Positions 8,681-16,857 of a stretch of DNA of 64,000 nucleotides are shown here, piece after piece. The position numbers and the translations under genes were made by a program. Positions within the stretch are counted from its first letter, which is position 1. Each line of letters starts with the position of its first letter. The stretch covers positions 682,001 to 746,000 of the forward strand of contig NZ_CP102770.1 of the NCBI RefSeq assembly GCF_038561935.1, read 5' to 3'. Under the pieces are notes generated by a model. That model searched no databases. It had not been told where the DNA came from and was given only the letters and a program-made list of their open reading frames with translations. The DNA is from Myxococcus stipitatus. GTDB lineage: Bacteria; Myxococcota; Myxococcia; Myxococcales; Myxococcaceae.

Positions 8681-9553
8681 ATGAAGAAGGTCCTCATTGG
8701 GCTGGGTATCGGCTGTGGTGTCATCATCCTGGGCGGTCTCATCGCGGTGTTCGCGGGCGGGGCGTATCTGTTCGGCAAGGTGAAGGACAGCGGCGCCATC
8801 GCGGCGGCCCAGGCGGTCGAGAAGCAGTCGGGACAGATGGCCGAGCTGAACAAGGCCTACCCCTTCAAGGCGCCCGCCGACAACGAGGTGCTGGAGCTCG
8901 AGGAGGCGCGGCTGGCCACGTACCTGTCGGTGCGCGAGGCGGCGATTCCCGCGTACAAGCTCTACGAGGAGAAGGGCAAGGCCTTCCAGGCGAAGTACGG
9001 CCGCGGCGACGGCAGCGACGGCAAGGCGAAGGCGGACTTCAGCAGCACCATGGAGGCCGTCAACCTCATCACCAGCCTGACGGTGGACGTGCGCGCCGCG
9101 TTCATCGACGGCCTGACGAAGCACAAGATGTCGCCCAACGAGTTCCAGGCCATCACCCAGACGGTCTACGCGTCGATGGCGGCGGACATCAACGCGCAGG
9201 TGAACCAGGGCCGCTCGAAGGCCGTGGAGCTGATGGAGAAGCAGATCAAGGACCTGGACAAGAAGCTGGAGGACGCCAGCCTGTCGGCCGAGGAGCGCGA
9301 GGGCTACGTCACCATGCGCACAGGCCTGCAGGAGAACATCGACGCCATGTCGGGCGGCGACACCGGCGAGGAAGGGGCGCTGTCGGAGGCGTCCAAGAAG
9401 GCCGCGGCCGCCAACATGGCGCTGCTCAAGAAGCATGAGGAGCGCGTCAAGGGCATGGAGAACGCCGCCCTGGATGCGCTCCTGCTGAGCGACTCGGGCA
9501 TGGTCATGCCGGAGCTCGAGGACTCCGGCGACTCCGCCGAGTCCGCCGACTGA
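8681..9553 (+). CDS. Membrane-anchored helical protein, unknown function
   Basis: A 290-residue protein with one N-terminal transmembrane segment (residues 4-30, Gly/Ile-rich) and a long extracytoplasmic helical region rich in Lys, Glu and Ala. A coiled-coil-like stretch covers about 180-225 (VELMEKQIKDLDKKLEDAS). The tail is acidic, ending in EDSGDSAESAD. A GGAGGGG ribosome site precedes the ATG. Gly/Cys residues in the membrane segment give a weak lipobox-like look (GIGCG), but there is no clear signal peptidase II pattern. I recognise no domain. It stands alone and is followed by a strong hairpin terminator. Confidence 0.7.
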   Translation: MKKVLIGLGIGCGVIILGGLIAVFAGGAYLFGKVKDSGAIAAAQAVEKQSGQMAELNKAYPFKAPADNEVLELEEARLATYLSVREAAIPAYKLYEEKGKAFQAKYGRGDGSDGKAKADFSSTMEAVNLITSLTVDVRAAFIDGLTKHKMSPNEFQAITQTVYASMAADINAQVNQGRSKAVELMEKQIKDLDKKLEDASLSAEEREGYVTMRTGLQENIDAMSGGDTGEEGALSEASKKAAAANMALLKKHEERVKGMENAALDALLLSDSGMVMPELEDSGDSAESAD

Positions 9554-9581
9554 CGACGCCGCGTCGTGTCGCTTCGAGGCC

Positions 9582-9608
9582 AGCCCCTGGCGCACCGTGC
9601 CAGGGGCT
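9582..9608 (+). terminator. Hairpin terminator after the anchored helical protein gene
   Basis: A perfect 10-bp inverted repeat (AGCCCCTGGC / GCCAGGGGCT) with a 7-base loop lies 29 bp past the stop codon. There is no T-run, as is common in high-GC genomes. Confidence 0.65.
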
Positions 9609-9944
9609 GCCTCACCGGTGAGCTCGGATTCCCCAGCGCGGGGGGTCCTTGATGCTCCCAGGGAATCACAGACATGTCCGCTGGCGGACCCGCCGTGGCC
9701 CTTTGGGCGCGCAGCGGGGGACCCACACCGCCCGCATCAGCGCCGGGGTGCCCAGATACCCCCGGGCAGGCGGATGTGGGCTGCCGGACCCATACAGACA
9801 GGCCGAGCCCTTTTCGCTCTCTTTGCGAGCATCCCTTCACGGGATGTGTCAGCGTCGCGCGGGGCGCCTCGTGAGGGGGCGCCGATAAGCGGTCGCGCAG
9901 GGGGAGGGGCGTGACGTGACGAAGGAATGGGAGGAGTCGTACCG
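9609..9944. other. Intergenic region without a supported gene
   Basis: About 340 bp between the terminator and the ArsC-like gene. Short open frames exist, but none has a ribosome site with convincing codon use. A 6-bp hairpin (CATCCC-TTCAC-GGGATG, 9830-9846) and a GGCGCC-bounded repeat near 9867-9887 lie upstream of the downstream gene and could be leader structures. Otherwise I see nothing in it. Confidence 0.5.
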
Positions 9945-10352
9945 ATGAACAAGGTCATCTTCGCCTGCGTGCGCAACGCGGGCCGCTCGCAAATGGCGGC
10001 GGCGTTCTTCAACGTTCTGGCGGACCCTCAGAAGGCGTGTGCCATCTCCGCGGGGACCGAGCCCGGCGAGCGTGTGCACCCCGAAGTGATGGCGGCGATG
10101 CGTGAGATGGGGTTGGAGTTGAACGACGTCAAACCCCAGCGGCTCACCGAGGACATGGCGCGTGACGCGCAATGGCTCATCACCTTGGGCTGCGGCGAGG
10201 CGTGCCCGAGTGTCGCGGGCCTCAAGCGAGAGGATTGGCCCCTGGACGACCCGAAGGGGAAGCCGGAGGCGCTGGTGCACCGCATTCGCGATGAAGTGGC
10301 CGCGCGGGTCGCGGGGCTGCTGGAGCGCGAGGGGTGGATGCGCGCCGGGTAG
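9945..10352 (+). CDS. arsC: Low-molecular-weight phosphatase family, ArsC-like arsenate reductase
   Basis: A 135-residue protein with the phosphatase P-loop C8-VRNAG-R14-S near the N-terminus. A second Cys pair sits in LGCGEACP (Cys83, Cys87), followed by EDWPLDDPKGK and an HRIRDEV...RV helix. This arrangement matches thiol-linked arsenate reductases of the LMW-PTP fold rather than tyrosine phosphatases. The expected activity is reduction of arsenate to arsenite through an intramolecular disulfide or a thiol cofactor. No arsenite exporter or ArsR repressor is next to it, so the physiological role is less certain. The start is ATG 9945, preceded by GGGAGGAG; an in-frame upstream ATG at 9927 lacks such a site. 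Confidence 0.75.
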   Translation: MNKVIFACVRNAGRSQMAAAFFNVLADPQKACAISAGTEPGERVHPEVMAAMREMGLELNDVKPQRLTEDMARDAQWLITLGCGEACPSVAGLKREDWPLDDPKGKPEALVHRIRDEVAARVAGLLEREGWMRAG

Positions 10353-10486
10353 TGGCGCCGTCTGGCCTCGAGGGGGGACCAGCCAGGGAGGTGCGCCGAC
10401 CGCTCGCCTCCGTCAGGCCCCCCGCCGCGTCGTGAAGGCGCATCTTGCGGACGAATCGAGCTGTCGTCCGAACGAGGTGCGCCGCG

Positions 10487-12031
10487 ATGAACCCAGTATC
10501 CACTGTCCCGCACGGGGAGCCGCGAGCCCCGACTTCACCCAGCCCCGGCTTCGCGTTCCCGGCCCGGCCCGTGGCCTTCATCCAGGCCCCGCGGCGGATG
10601 CTGGTGGCCACGGTGGCGGTGGGCCTCGTCGCGCAGGGGTTGTTGGACCGCGCGAGCTGGGGCGTGTCCTTTCCCCTGGTCATCCTGGCCACGCTGGGCG
10701 CGCTGGTGGCGCTGGGCGGGCGCGAGGCCTGGGAGCGGGCGCGGCCCAATGCCTGGCTGCTGGGGCCGGTGCTGGTCATCGCCGGCTTCGTGGCGGTGCG
10801 CGACAGCCCGTGGCTGCGGACGCTGAACGTGCTGACGACCTCGTGGTTGATGTTGTTGCTGATGCACTTCTGGGGCGGCGGCCGGGTGCAGCGGCTGGGG
10901 ATGGGCGGCTATCCCGCGGTGGTGTTGTCCTCCGTGGGGCGGGGCCTGGCCTATCCGCGGGTGCTGGCGCGCGAGGCCATGGACCTGGCCTCGCCGAGGA
11001 AGCGGCTGCCCTTGCTGGTGCCGGTGCTGCGGGGCCTGCTCTTCGCGCTGCCGGTGTTGATGGTGTTTGGAATGCTGCTCGGGGGCGCGGACGTGGCCTT
11101 CGCCGCCGCGCTGGAGCGGGTGTTCGATGTGGACCTGGGGGACTTCGTGGCGGAGTCGCTGCGGCGCGTGCTGGGGTGGCTGCTCTGCGCGGTCGCCGCG
11201 GCGGGCCTGCTGGGACACGCGCTGCGGCGGCGCTCGTCGGGTGAGGCGGGGGACGCGGAGGAGGCGCCCTCCGAGCGCTGGCTGGGCTTCACCGAGGCCC
11301 TGGTGCTCATCCTCGCCGTCAACGCGCTGTTCCTCGCGTTCGCGAGCTTCCAGGTGCAGTACCTGTTCATCGGAGGCGCGTCGTCACCCGCGCCGGGGTA
11401 CTCGTATTCGGAGTACGCGCGGCGGGGCTTCTTCGAGCTGCTCGCCGTCACCGTGATGACGCTGGGCCTGGTGATGGGGCTTGCCCGCTGGGCCCGGCGC
11501 GAGTCGCCCGTGGCGCGCCTGCTCTTCCAGGTGGGGACCTCCGTCATGGTGGCGCTGACGCTGGTCATCGTCGTCTCGGCGATGAAGCGGCTGGTGATGT
11601 ACGAGGATGTCTTTGGTTACACGCGGCTGCGCATCTTCTCGCATGTCTTCATGGTGCTGTTGGGGGTGGTGCTGACGTGGCGGGGCGTGACGCTGTGGTG
11701 GCGGCCGGAGCGCTTCGCCATGGGCGCGCACGTCGCGGCGCTGGTGGCGGTGATGGGCGTGAATGTCATCAACCCCGACGCGCTCATCGTGCGCTACAGC
11801 CAGGTGGAGTCCAGCCAGGTGCCGAAGGGGTGGGTGGACACGGCGTTGCTGCGCACGTTGTCCGCGGATGCCGTGCCGGAGTTGATGCGGCTGTACGCGG
11901 GGACCCCCCTGCTGGAGAGCGCGCTCCCGGTGGAGGCCTGCCCGGAGATGACGTGGCCTGAGTGGAGCGTGTCCCGTGCTCGGGCCTGTGCGGTCTTCGG
12001 TGGGGTGTTGCCTTCCCCGACGCGCGACTAG
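10487..12031 (+). CDS. DUF4173 multi-pass membrane protein
   Basis: A 514-residue integral membrane protein with roughly ten hydrophobic helices between residues 35 and 420 and a soluble C-terminal tail of about 90 residues. The region ...NALFLAFASFQVQYLFIGG followed by YSYSEYARRGFFELLAV is diagnostic of DUF4173 (PF13687). The function of the family is unknown. A C-terminal SQVPKGWVDTALLRTLSADAVPELM segment resembles the helical repeats that end this family. The start is ATG 10487. The stop shares the CTAG tetranucleotide with the stop of the convergent TonB-like gene, a 4-bp tail-to-tail overlap. Confidence 0.82.
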   Translation: MNPVSTVPHGEPRAPTSPSPGFAFPARPVAFIQAPRRMLVATVAVGLVAQGLLDRASWGVSFPLVILATLGALVALGGREAWERARPNAWLLGPVLVIAGFVAVRDSPWLRTLNVLTTSWLMLLLMHFWGGGRVQRLGMGGYPAVVLSSVGRGLAYPRVLAREAMDLASPRKRLPLLVPVLRGLLFALPVLMVFGMLLGGADVAFAAALERVFDVDLGDFVAESLRRVLGWLLCAVAAAGLLGHALRRRSSGEAGDAEEAPSERWLGFTEALVLILAVNALFLAFASFQVQYLFIGGASSPAPGYSYSEYARRGFFELLAVTVMTLGLVMGLARWARRESPVARLLFQVGTSVMVALTLVIVVSAMKRLVMYEDVFGYTRLRIFSHVFMVLLGVVLTWRGVTLWWRPERFAMGAHVAALVAVMGVNVINPDALIVRYSQVESSQVPKGWVDTALLRTLSADAVPELMRLYAGTPLLESALPVEACPEMTWPEWSVSRARACAVFGGVLPSPTRD

Positions 12032-12870
12032 CGGATGATGCGATAGCGGAAGGGCAGGACCACGGAGATGCGGGCGCCGAGCGCGGGAGGGGGAGGCGGG
12101 AAGGGGGCCTCCTCGCGCACGGCCTTCATCGCGGCGTCGCAGAGGAGCGCGTGGGGACAGGCCCCCGCCAGGGCGAGCCCGAGCAATTGGCCTTGGGCGC
12201 CCACGGTGATGCGCAGGGGGACGATTCCCTCGATGCCGGCCGCTTCAGCCGCTTCGGGATAGGGCAGGTCCGCGAAGCGGTCTCGGAACATCGTCCGGAG
12301 GTAGTCCTTCTCGTGGCCGGTGATTTCCTCAGAGGGGACGGGCATGACGACGGGGAGGAGGCCCGCGCTGCTGGCGGCGAGCACGTTGCTCACCAGTCCA
12401 CCGATGATGCCGCCCGTCACGCCGCCCGTCATGCCGCCTGGAGTCTTGGGGGCGTGGGACGAGGCGTCTTCGAGCGCGGCGGTGCTGGGAGGGTCCTCGT
12501 CCGGGAGGGGCGTCGCGGGGGGAGGCTGGGTGATGGGGCGCGGGAGCGGGAAGGGCCGCGCGCGCGCGGCGGTGGCGCGATGAGGCCCGGAGGAGGAGGT
12601 GACGGCGGCGGCCCCGGCGGGGGGCGGTGGCGCGGTGGCGAGCAGGTGGAGGACGAGGGCGACGTCCTCGGGGGCGGTGTCAGCGGTGGAGCGCGAGGCG
12701 CCTTGCCAGCAGGCGTTCAGGCCGACGAGCAGGAGGACATGGAGCGCGACGATGAGCGGGACGACGCCGCAGGCGCGCGTCAGGTTCCTGGCGTCATGGG
12801 CACGCGCGTGGAGGATGGAACTGAAAATCCTCGGCTCGGCGGAGCCGTCCTTTGGTCGTGTGTCTGGCAT
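12028..12870 (-). CDS. TonB-family C-terminal domain protein
   Basis: A 280-residue protein with one transmembrane helix (about residues 36-54, VVPLIVALHVLLLVGLNAC). A Pro-rich periplasmic spacer follows (residues 75-145, including PPPPAGAAA and LPDEDPPS), then a C-terminal TonB-like domain. The latter shows FADLPYPEAAEAAGIEGIVPLRITVG, the usual P-x-A-G-G-V-V-L-hydrophobic pattern. TonB proteins carry ExbBD-derived energy to outer-membrane receptors. Two Cys in the C-terminal domain (AGACPHALLC) may form a disulfide. No ExbB/ExbD or receptor gene is adjacent; an ExbD-like gene is at 58 kb. It is downstream of the PilT-like gene on the same strand. Confidence 0.8.
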   Translation of the reverse strand: MPDTRPKDGSAEPRIFSSILHARAHDARNLTRACGVVPLIVALHVLLLVGLNACWQGASRSTADTAPEDVALVLHLLATAPPPPAGAAAVTSSSGPHRATAARARPFPLPRPITQPPPATPLPDEDPPSTAALEDASSHAPKTPGGMTGGVTGGIIGGLVSNVLAASSAGLLPVVMPVPSEEITGHEKDYLRTMFRDRFADLPYPEAAEAAGIEGIVPLRITVGAQGQLLGLALAGACPHALLCDAAMKAVREEAPFPPPPPALGARISVVLPFRYRIIR

Positions 12871-13026
12871 TCCCCACCCCGTGCGCCCGCCGTGACAAGG
12901 GTCTCGCGGGACGCCCCACCCACCCGTGAAGGTGTTAGTGGCGGCAATGACATCCGGGAAGGGTTTATAGCCCGAGGGGCCGTGCGGCGATGCTCAGTGC
13001 GCGAAATGGTTGTCGGGTGGGAGGCA

Positions 13027-14061
13027 TCAAGGACTCCACGCCTGCACGTGGCCCTCCTGCGTGACGGTGTGAAGCGAGCGTTCGGTCTGCCCGGTGGCCT
13101 CATTCCGCGTGTGGTGGACGATGAGGGGCGCCACGGGGGCTTCGGGCAGGGCCTCGCGCAGCTTCGCGAGCGCGGCCTCGGGGCTCGCGGCCTCGAGGGT
13201 GAACACCGTCGCGTGGCCGGTGAGGCTGGAGTGGAGGAGGAGCTGGAGGTCCTCGGTGGTGCGAGGCTCGTCCGCCACCACCACGTCCGGGTCCTGTCGG
13301 AGGAGCGCGCGCAGCACCTGGGCGAGCGTCGTGCCATCGCCCACCCGCACCGTGCCGAACCTCGCGTCCACCGCGCGCGGATGTTCGAGCGCGGCCAGCG
13401 TGTTCGTGAAGTCCGGGAGCGCCTCCAGCGCGGCGTGGAGCGAGGTGCTCCGCCCGGAGCCTCGCTCACCTGAGAACACGACGGGCCGACCCTGGAACAG
13501 GGTGTCGAGGCGCAGGAGGCGCTCGGTGAGGAACGCGGCCTCGGGCGCGCCGAGGTTCAGCAAGGTGGAGAACGGAGGCTGCGCCGCGCGGAGCGTCTCG
13601 TCGCGCGCGAAGGCGGCGATGGTGGTGCTGCCGGGGCTCTCCTGGAAGGTCACCCAGAAGTGGGCCTCGGGCGTGGACGTCACGGTTCCTCGCGCCGGGC
13701 GGGCGGCGTCATGGCCTCGTCGCGTGAAGGTGGCGAGGGCCTGGTGCATCGACGCGAACAGCTCCGGGGTGAGGGGCTGGCGGACGGCCCGCCGGTCCTG
13801 TCCCAGCAGGCCCTCGTGTCCGGGCGCGTCCGGGCGGAGGATGAAGAACGAGGCGCCCGCGACGGTCTCCTCGGCCTCGACGTCCGACCACACGGAGAAC
13901 ACGTGCGTGTGCGTCTGCGCGGCGAGGGAGAAGAGGGCGGCCGCGGCCTCGAGTGGCGAGGCGGGCGGAGGCGGCGGCGCGGGCACCGGGATTCCCTCGG
14001 TGGAGAAGTGTTCGAACAGGCCGGAAATCAGCTCGGCGGGGGTGGTGGCGCGGATGCTCAC
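13027..14061 (-). CDS. PilT/GspE-like ATPase, variant Walker A
   Basis: A 344-residue protein with the C-terminal half of a type II/IV secretion ATPase. The P-loop is GERGSGRST, with Arg where Lys is usual. It then shows LRQDPDVVVADEPRTTEDLQ (Walker B / Asp box) and TGHATVFTLEA, which replaces the usual TGH-x-V-x-x-T-x-H-A His box, the His being lost. The N-terminal 170 residues are unlike PilT and contain a Pro run. Loss of the P-loop Lys and box His suggests weak or no ATP hydrolysis. I prefer GTG 14061 (AGAGGAG, eight bases away) over GTG 14094. No pilus genes are nearby. Confidence 0.65.
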   Translation of the reverse strand: MSIRATTPAELISGLFEHFSTEGIPVPAPPPPPASPLEAAAALFSLAAQTHTHVFSVWSDVEAEETVAGASFFILRPDAPGHEGLLGQDRRAVRQPLTPELFASMHQALATFTRRGHDAARPARGTVTSTPEAHFWVTFQESPGSTTIAAFARDETLRAAQPPFSTLLNLGAPEAAFLTERLLRLDTLFQGRPVVFSGERGSGRSTSLHAALEALPDFTNTLAALEHPRAVDARFGTVRVGDGTTLAQVLRALLRQDPDVVVADEPRTTEDLQLLLHSSLTGHATVFTLEAASPEAALAKLREALPEAPVAPLIVHHTRNEATGQTERSLHTVTQEGHVQAWSP

Positions 14062-14147
14062 GATGAGGGCTCCTCTGTGAGCGGATGATGACACGCGTCA
14101 CGTGCTTGGGGGTGACAGGGGAGGGGGCTCGGGGCTACGAAGAGACG

Positions 14148-14693
14148 ATGAGCCAGGACTGGAACGCGACGAACGCGCCCACGGCGGCGTTTGATTCTGG
14201 GGCCGAGCATCGTCTGCTGAACCGGTGGGTGGGGCGCTGGGAGGGGCCCACGCGGACGTGGTTCGACCCGTCCGGTGCTCCCGAGGAGTCGCGCACCCAG
14301 GCGCGTGTCGAGCCGCTGCTCGGCGGCCGGTTCGTGCGCTGGGACTATCACTCCACGGCCATGGGCCAGCCGCATGCGGGGCAGCTCATCGTGGGCTTCG
14401 ATGTCCTGGAGAAGCAGTTCACCGTGGCGTGGGTGGACAGCTTCCACATGAGCGCGAACATGATGGTCTCCACGGGGGCGCCTCGGGAGGATGGGCGTGT
14501 GTCCGTGCTGGGCAGCTACGCGGCGGGGGCGTGTGACGAGCAGGGCGTCACGCGGTCGCAGCGGTGGGGCTGGCGCACGGTGATTCATCAGCCGGACGCG
14601 GACACGCTGGTGCTCGAGTCCTTCAACATCTCACCCGAGGGTCATGAGGACCGCGCGGTGGAGACTCGCCTGACGCGGCGCCGAGAGGCGTAG
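14148..14693 (+). CDS. DUF1579-like protein
   Basis: A 181-residue soluble protein beginning MSQDWNATNAP. It carries HRLLNRWVGRWEGPTRTWFDPS and LGGRFVRWDYHSTAMGQPHAGQLIVGFD, the signature of DUF1579, a lipocalin-like beta-barrel family. A heat-stable-barrel role in binding small hydrophobic ligands has been suggested for relatives; function is unproven. Divergent from the PilT-like gene, with a spacing of about 85 bp, so both promoters must be compact. The next gene begins 12 bp after its stop and is probably co-transcribed. Confidence 0.72.
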   Translation: MSQDWNATNAPTAAFDSGAEHRLLNRWVGRWEGPTRTWFDPSGAPEESRTQARVEPLLGGRFVRWDYHSTAMGQPHAGQLIVGFDVLEKQFTVAWVDSFHMSANMMVSTGAPREDGRVSVLGSYAAGACDEQGVTRSQRWGWRTVIHQPDADTLVLESFNISPEGHEDRAVETRLTRRREA

Positions 14694-14705
14694 CCGGGGA
14701 TTCAC

Positions 14706-16316
14706 ATGAAGCTGGATGACCTGGTGCTGGCGTTGACCGTCTCGTTGCTCCGCGTGGAGCGGGAGCGGTGGTTGGACGTGCTGACGCGGGTGGAGACGGA
14801 GCTGGGGTCGGGGTGGACGCTGCGGCTGTTGGAGGTCCCGGGGACTTTCTCGGTGGGCGCACGGACGCGGGAGGGGCAGGAGCTGTCGCTCGAGTCGTGG
14901 CGCGAGGTGTTGGATGGCGAGGGGCTGGTGAGTGTCCGCGCCATGGACCTGGGGGGCATGGGCCCTGGGGAGCTGCCGGACTATGTCTCCGCGGCCTTCG
15001 CGAACTCGGAGGCGCTGGTGCTGGACGTGCGCACGCAGCGCGGCGCGGGCCTGTACCAGTTGGAGGTGGGGTTCAGCGGCTCGTCGCTCATCACCTCGCG
15101 GCAGTTCGTGGACTTCGCGCGGGCGCAGCCGGGCGTGGAGCGGGTGATGGAGGCGCTCTCCCATGTCATCACGGACTCCAATCTGATGAACCAGCGTCCC
15201 GCGGTCTCTCCGGGACAGGTGGGGACATATCTGGGCTCTCGCGAGGGCGCGGCGGTGTTCGACCTGGTGGGGAGCGACTTGCTGCGGGAGCTCCAGGCGG
15301 CGGTGCTGCGCGGGGGCCGGGAGGTGGTGATTGCCGAGGACTTCCGTTCCTTCTTCCAGACGTTGGACCCGGATGACTTCGAGCGGAGCCTGCTGCCGCC
15401 GGAGCGGCTGGCGGAGTTCGTGCCGTCGGACGAGCGGGTGTACTTGTCGGGCGAGGACTTCGGGCGGGACTTCGTGACGTTGGTGGAGGCGCAGCCCTTC
15501 GCGGAGGACATCTGGAGGCGCGCGGCGGAGACCCTCAACCGGTTCCAGGGGGAGGAGGCCACGCCGTACACCGCGGAGTCGCTGCGGGACTTCCTGAGGA
15601 CGGCGGAGGGGCCGGCGCTGCAGGGGATTCCGTCGGGGAACCTGATGGAGGAGCTCCAGATGGGCTGCAAGGCGCATGGCGCGGAGCTCGTGGTGCCGGA
15701 GGGGGTGCGGGAGCGGGTGAGCGCGGCGGGGCCGACGAAGGAGGAGCGGGCGAAGGACCCGGGGTTGATTCCGGAGCGGGAGCGGCTGCGGCTGGTGCCG
15801 AATCACTCGGGCTATCAGGTGTATGTGTTCAACGCGCTGAAGGTGGCGCGCTCGCCGCTGTTGTCGCCGCGAGGGACGACGGACACGCGCGCGGAGCTGT
15901 TGCAGGGCCTGCGGGAGGCGGAGGACTTCGCGCAGCGGAAGGGTTCGCTCTTCGCGGAGGCGTTCCGGCTGGCGCGAGTCGTGTTGGAGGGGACGGGCTT
16001 CCAGCTTCGCGAGGCCACGCCGGAGCGGCTGGCGGCGGTGCGCGAGGTGTTCCGAGGGGCGGAGCTGGGGGAGAGGGCGTGGGAGGCGTTCGAGCGCCGC
16101 ATGGGGTTGCTGGCGTTGTTCCAGGTGTTCCCCTCATCGGAGGAGCGGCTGAGGGGGCTGGTGGCGTGCTCGGTGGCGGATGTCTTTGGAGGGATGGGCT
16201 CGTGGAACGACGAGTTCTTCGAGTCCGACGAGGACCAGGCCTGGTACGAGCGGGTGACGCAGCGGCTGTTCCGCGCGCTGCGTGAGTACTTCGTGACGGT
16301 GGTGAACGCGAGCTGA
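14706..16316 (+). CDS. Hypothetical protein (536 aa)
   Basis: A 536-residue soluble, acidic protein with no signal peptide or membrane helix. The N-terminus (MKLDDLVLALTVSLLRVERERWLDV) is helical. The middle alternates helix and strand, and the C-terminus (about 390-536) is mostly helix, ending near QRLFRALREYFVTVVNAS. Two conserved-looking Cys (about 324 and 496) are not in a motif. It follows the DUF1579-like gene by 12 bp. Codon use is strongly G/C-ending, so it is certainly coding. I do not recognise a family and give no function. Confidence 0.75.
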   Translation: MKLDDLVLALTVSLLRVERERWLDVLTRVETELGSGWTLRLLEVPGTFSVGARTREGQELSLESWREVLDGEGLVSVRAMDLGGMGPGELPDYVSAAFANSEALVLDVRTQRGAGLYQLEVGFSGSSLITSRQFVDFARAQPGVERVMEALSHVITDSNLMNQRPAVSPGQVGTYLGSREGAAVFDLVGSDLLRELQAAVLRGGREVVIAEDFRSFFQTLDPDDFERSLLPPERLAEFVPSDERVYLSGEDFGRDFVTLVEAQPFAEDIWRRAAETLNRFQGEEATPYTAESLRDFLRTAEGPALQGIPSGNLMEELQMGCKAHGAELVVPEGVRERVSAAGPTKEERAKDPGLIPERERLRLVPNHSGYQVYVFNALKVARSPLLSPRGTTDTRAELLQGLREAEDFAQRKGSLFAEAFRLARVVLEGTGFQLREATPERLAAVREVFRGAELGERAWEAFERRMGLLALFQVFPSSEERLRGLVACSVADVFGGMGSWNDEFFESDEDQAWYERVTQRLFRALREYFVTVVNAS

Positions 16317-16320
16317 GGGG

Positions 16321-16683
16321 TTACTCGTCGCGGTGGACGGTGCTGGGGGAGAAGGCGGGGAGGCAGATGGCGACGTATTCAGCGCCCTCGGGTTCGGGGG
16401 TGCTGTAGCGGACCCATTCGCCGGGCTCGCAGATGACGGACTGGCCGCCGTGGACGTCGAGGAAGCCGTTCTTGTGTTCGACGCGGAGGACGCCGGAGAG
16501 GACGAGGGTGATTTCCTTGAACTCGGGTGTCTGACCGGGCTCCAGCCAGCCGCCGGGGCTGGTCATGTGCGCGACGCTGACGTCGGAGGTCTTGGTGGTG
16601 GCCTTTCCGACGTACTCGTGGATGAGCTTGGGCTTGTTGCCAACGGCCGTCACGCGCATGGGAGTGGGAATCAGGGTCGGCAT
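16321..16683 (-). CDS. Cupin-domain protein
   Basis: A 120-residue single-domain cupin. Motif 1 appears as PEFKEITLVLSGVLRVEHKNG and motif 2 as GQSVICEPGEWVRYSTPEPEGAEYVAI. The usual metal-binding His pair of motif 1 is replaced (EFKE...), so it may bind ligand without metal. Small lone cupins are often sugar-binding, isomerase-like or regulatory; the substrate cannot be told here. It is convergent with the preceding gene, with only 4 bp between the stops. Confidence 0.78.
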   Translation of the reverse strand: MPTLIPTPMRVTAVGNKPKLIHEYVGKATTKTSDVSVAHMTSPGGWLEPGQTPEFKEITLVLSGVLRVEHKNGFLDVHGGQSVICEPGEWVRYSTPEPEGAEYVAICLPAFSPSTVHRDE

Positions 16684-16857
16684 GGAAGGCTCAGGGGAGA
16701 CTGCGGGGAAGTGTCTCGGCGAAGCAGGTTACCGCACGCGGTGCGAGCACTCCCACGGTTTCCCCGCGTGAAGCCGGGCTCCGTGCGCGAATGAGTACAG
16801 CCTTGCCGCATCCGTTCAGCGTGAGCAGTGCGGACGACGTGTTCAGCGTCGTCTGGC

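Noticed and set aside
16684-16857. Possible tRNA or small RNA in the gap beside the kinase fusion.
   Set aside because: No cloverleaf, no T-loop consensus and no strong hairpin was found.
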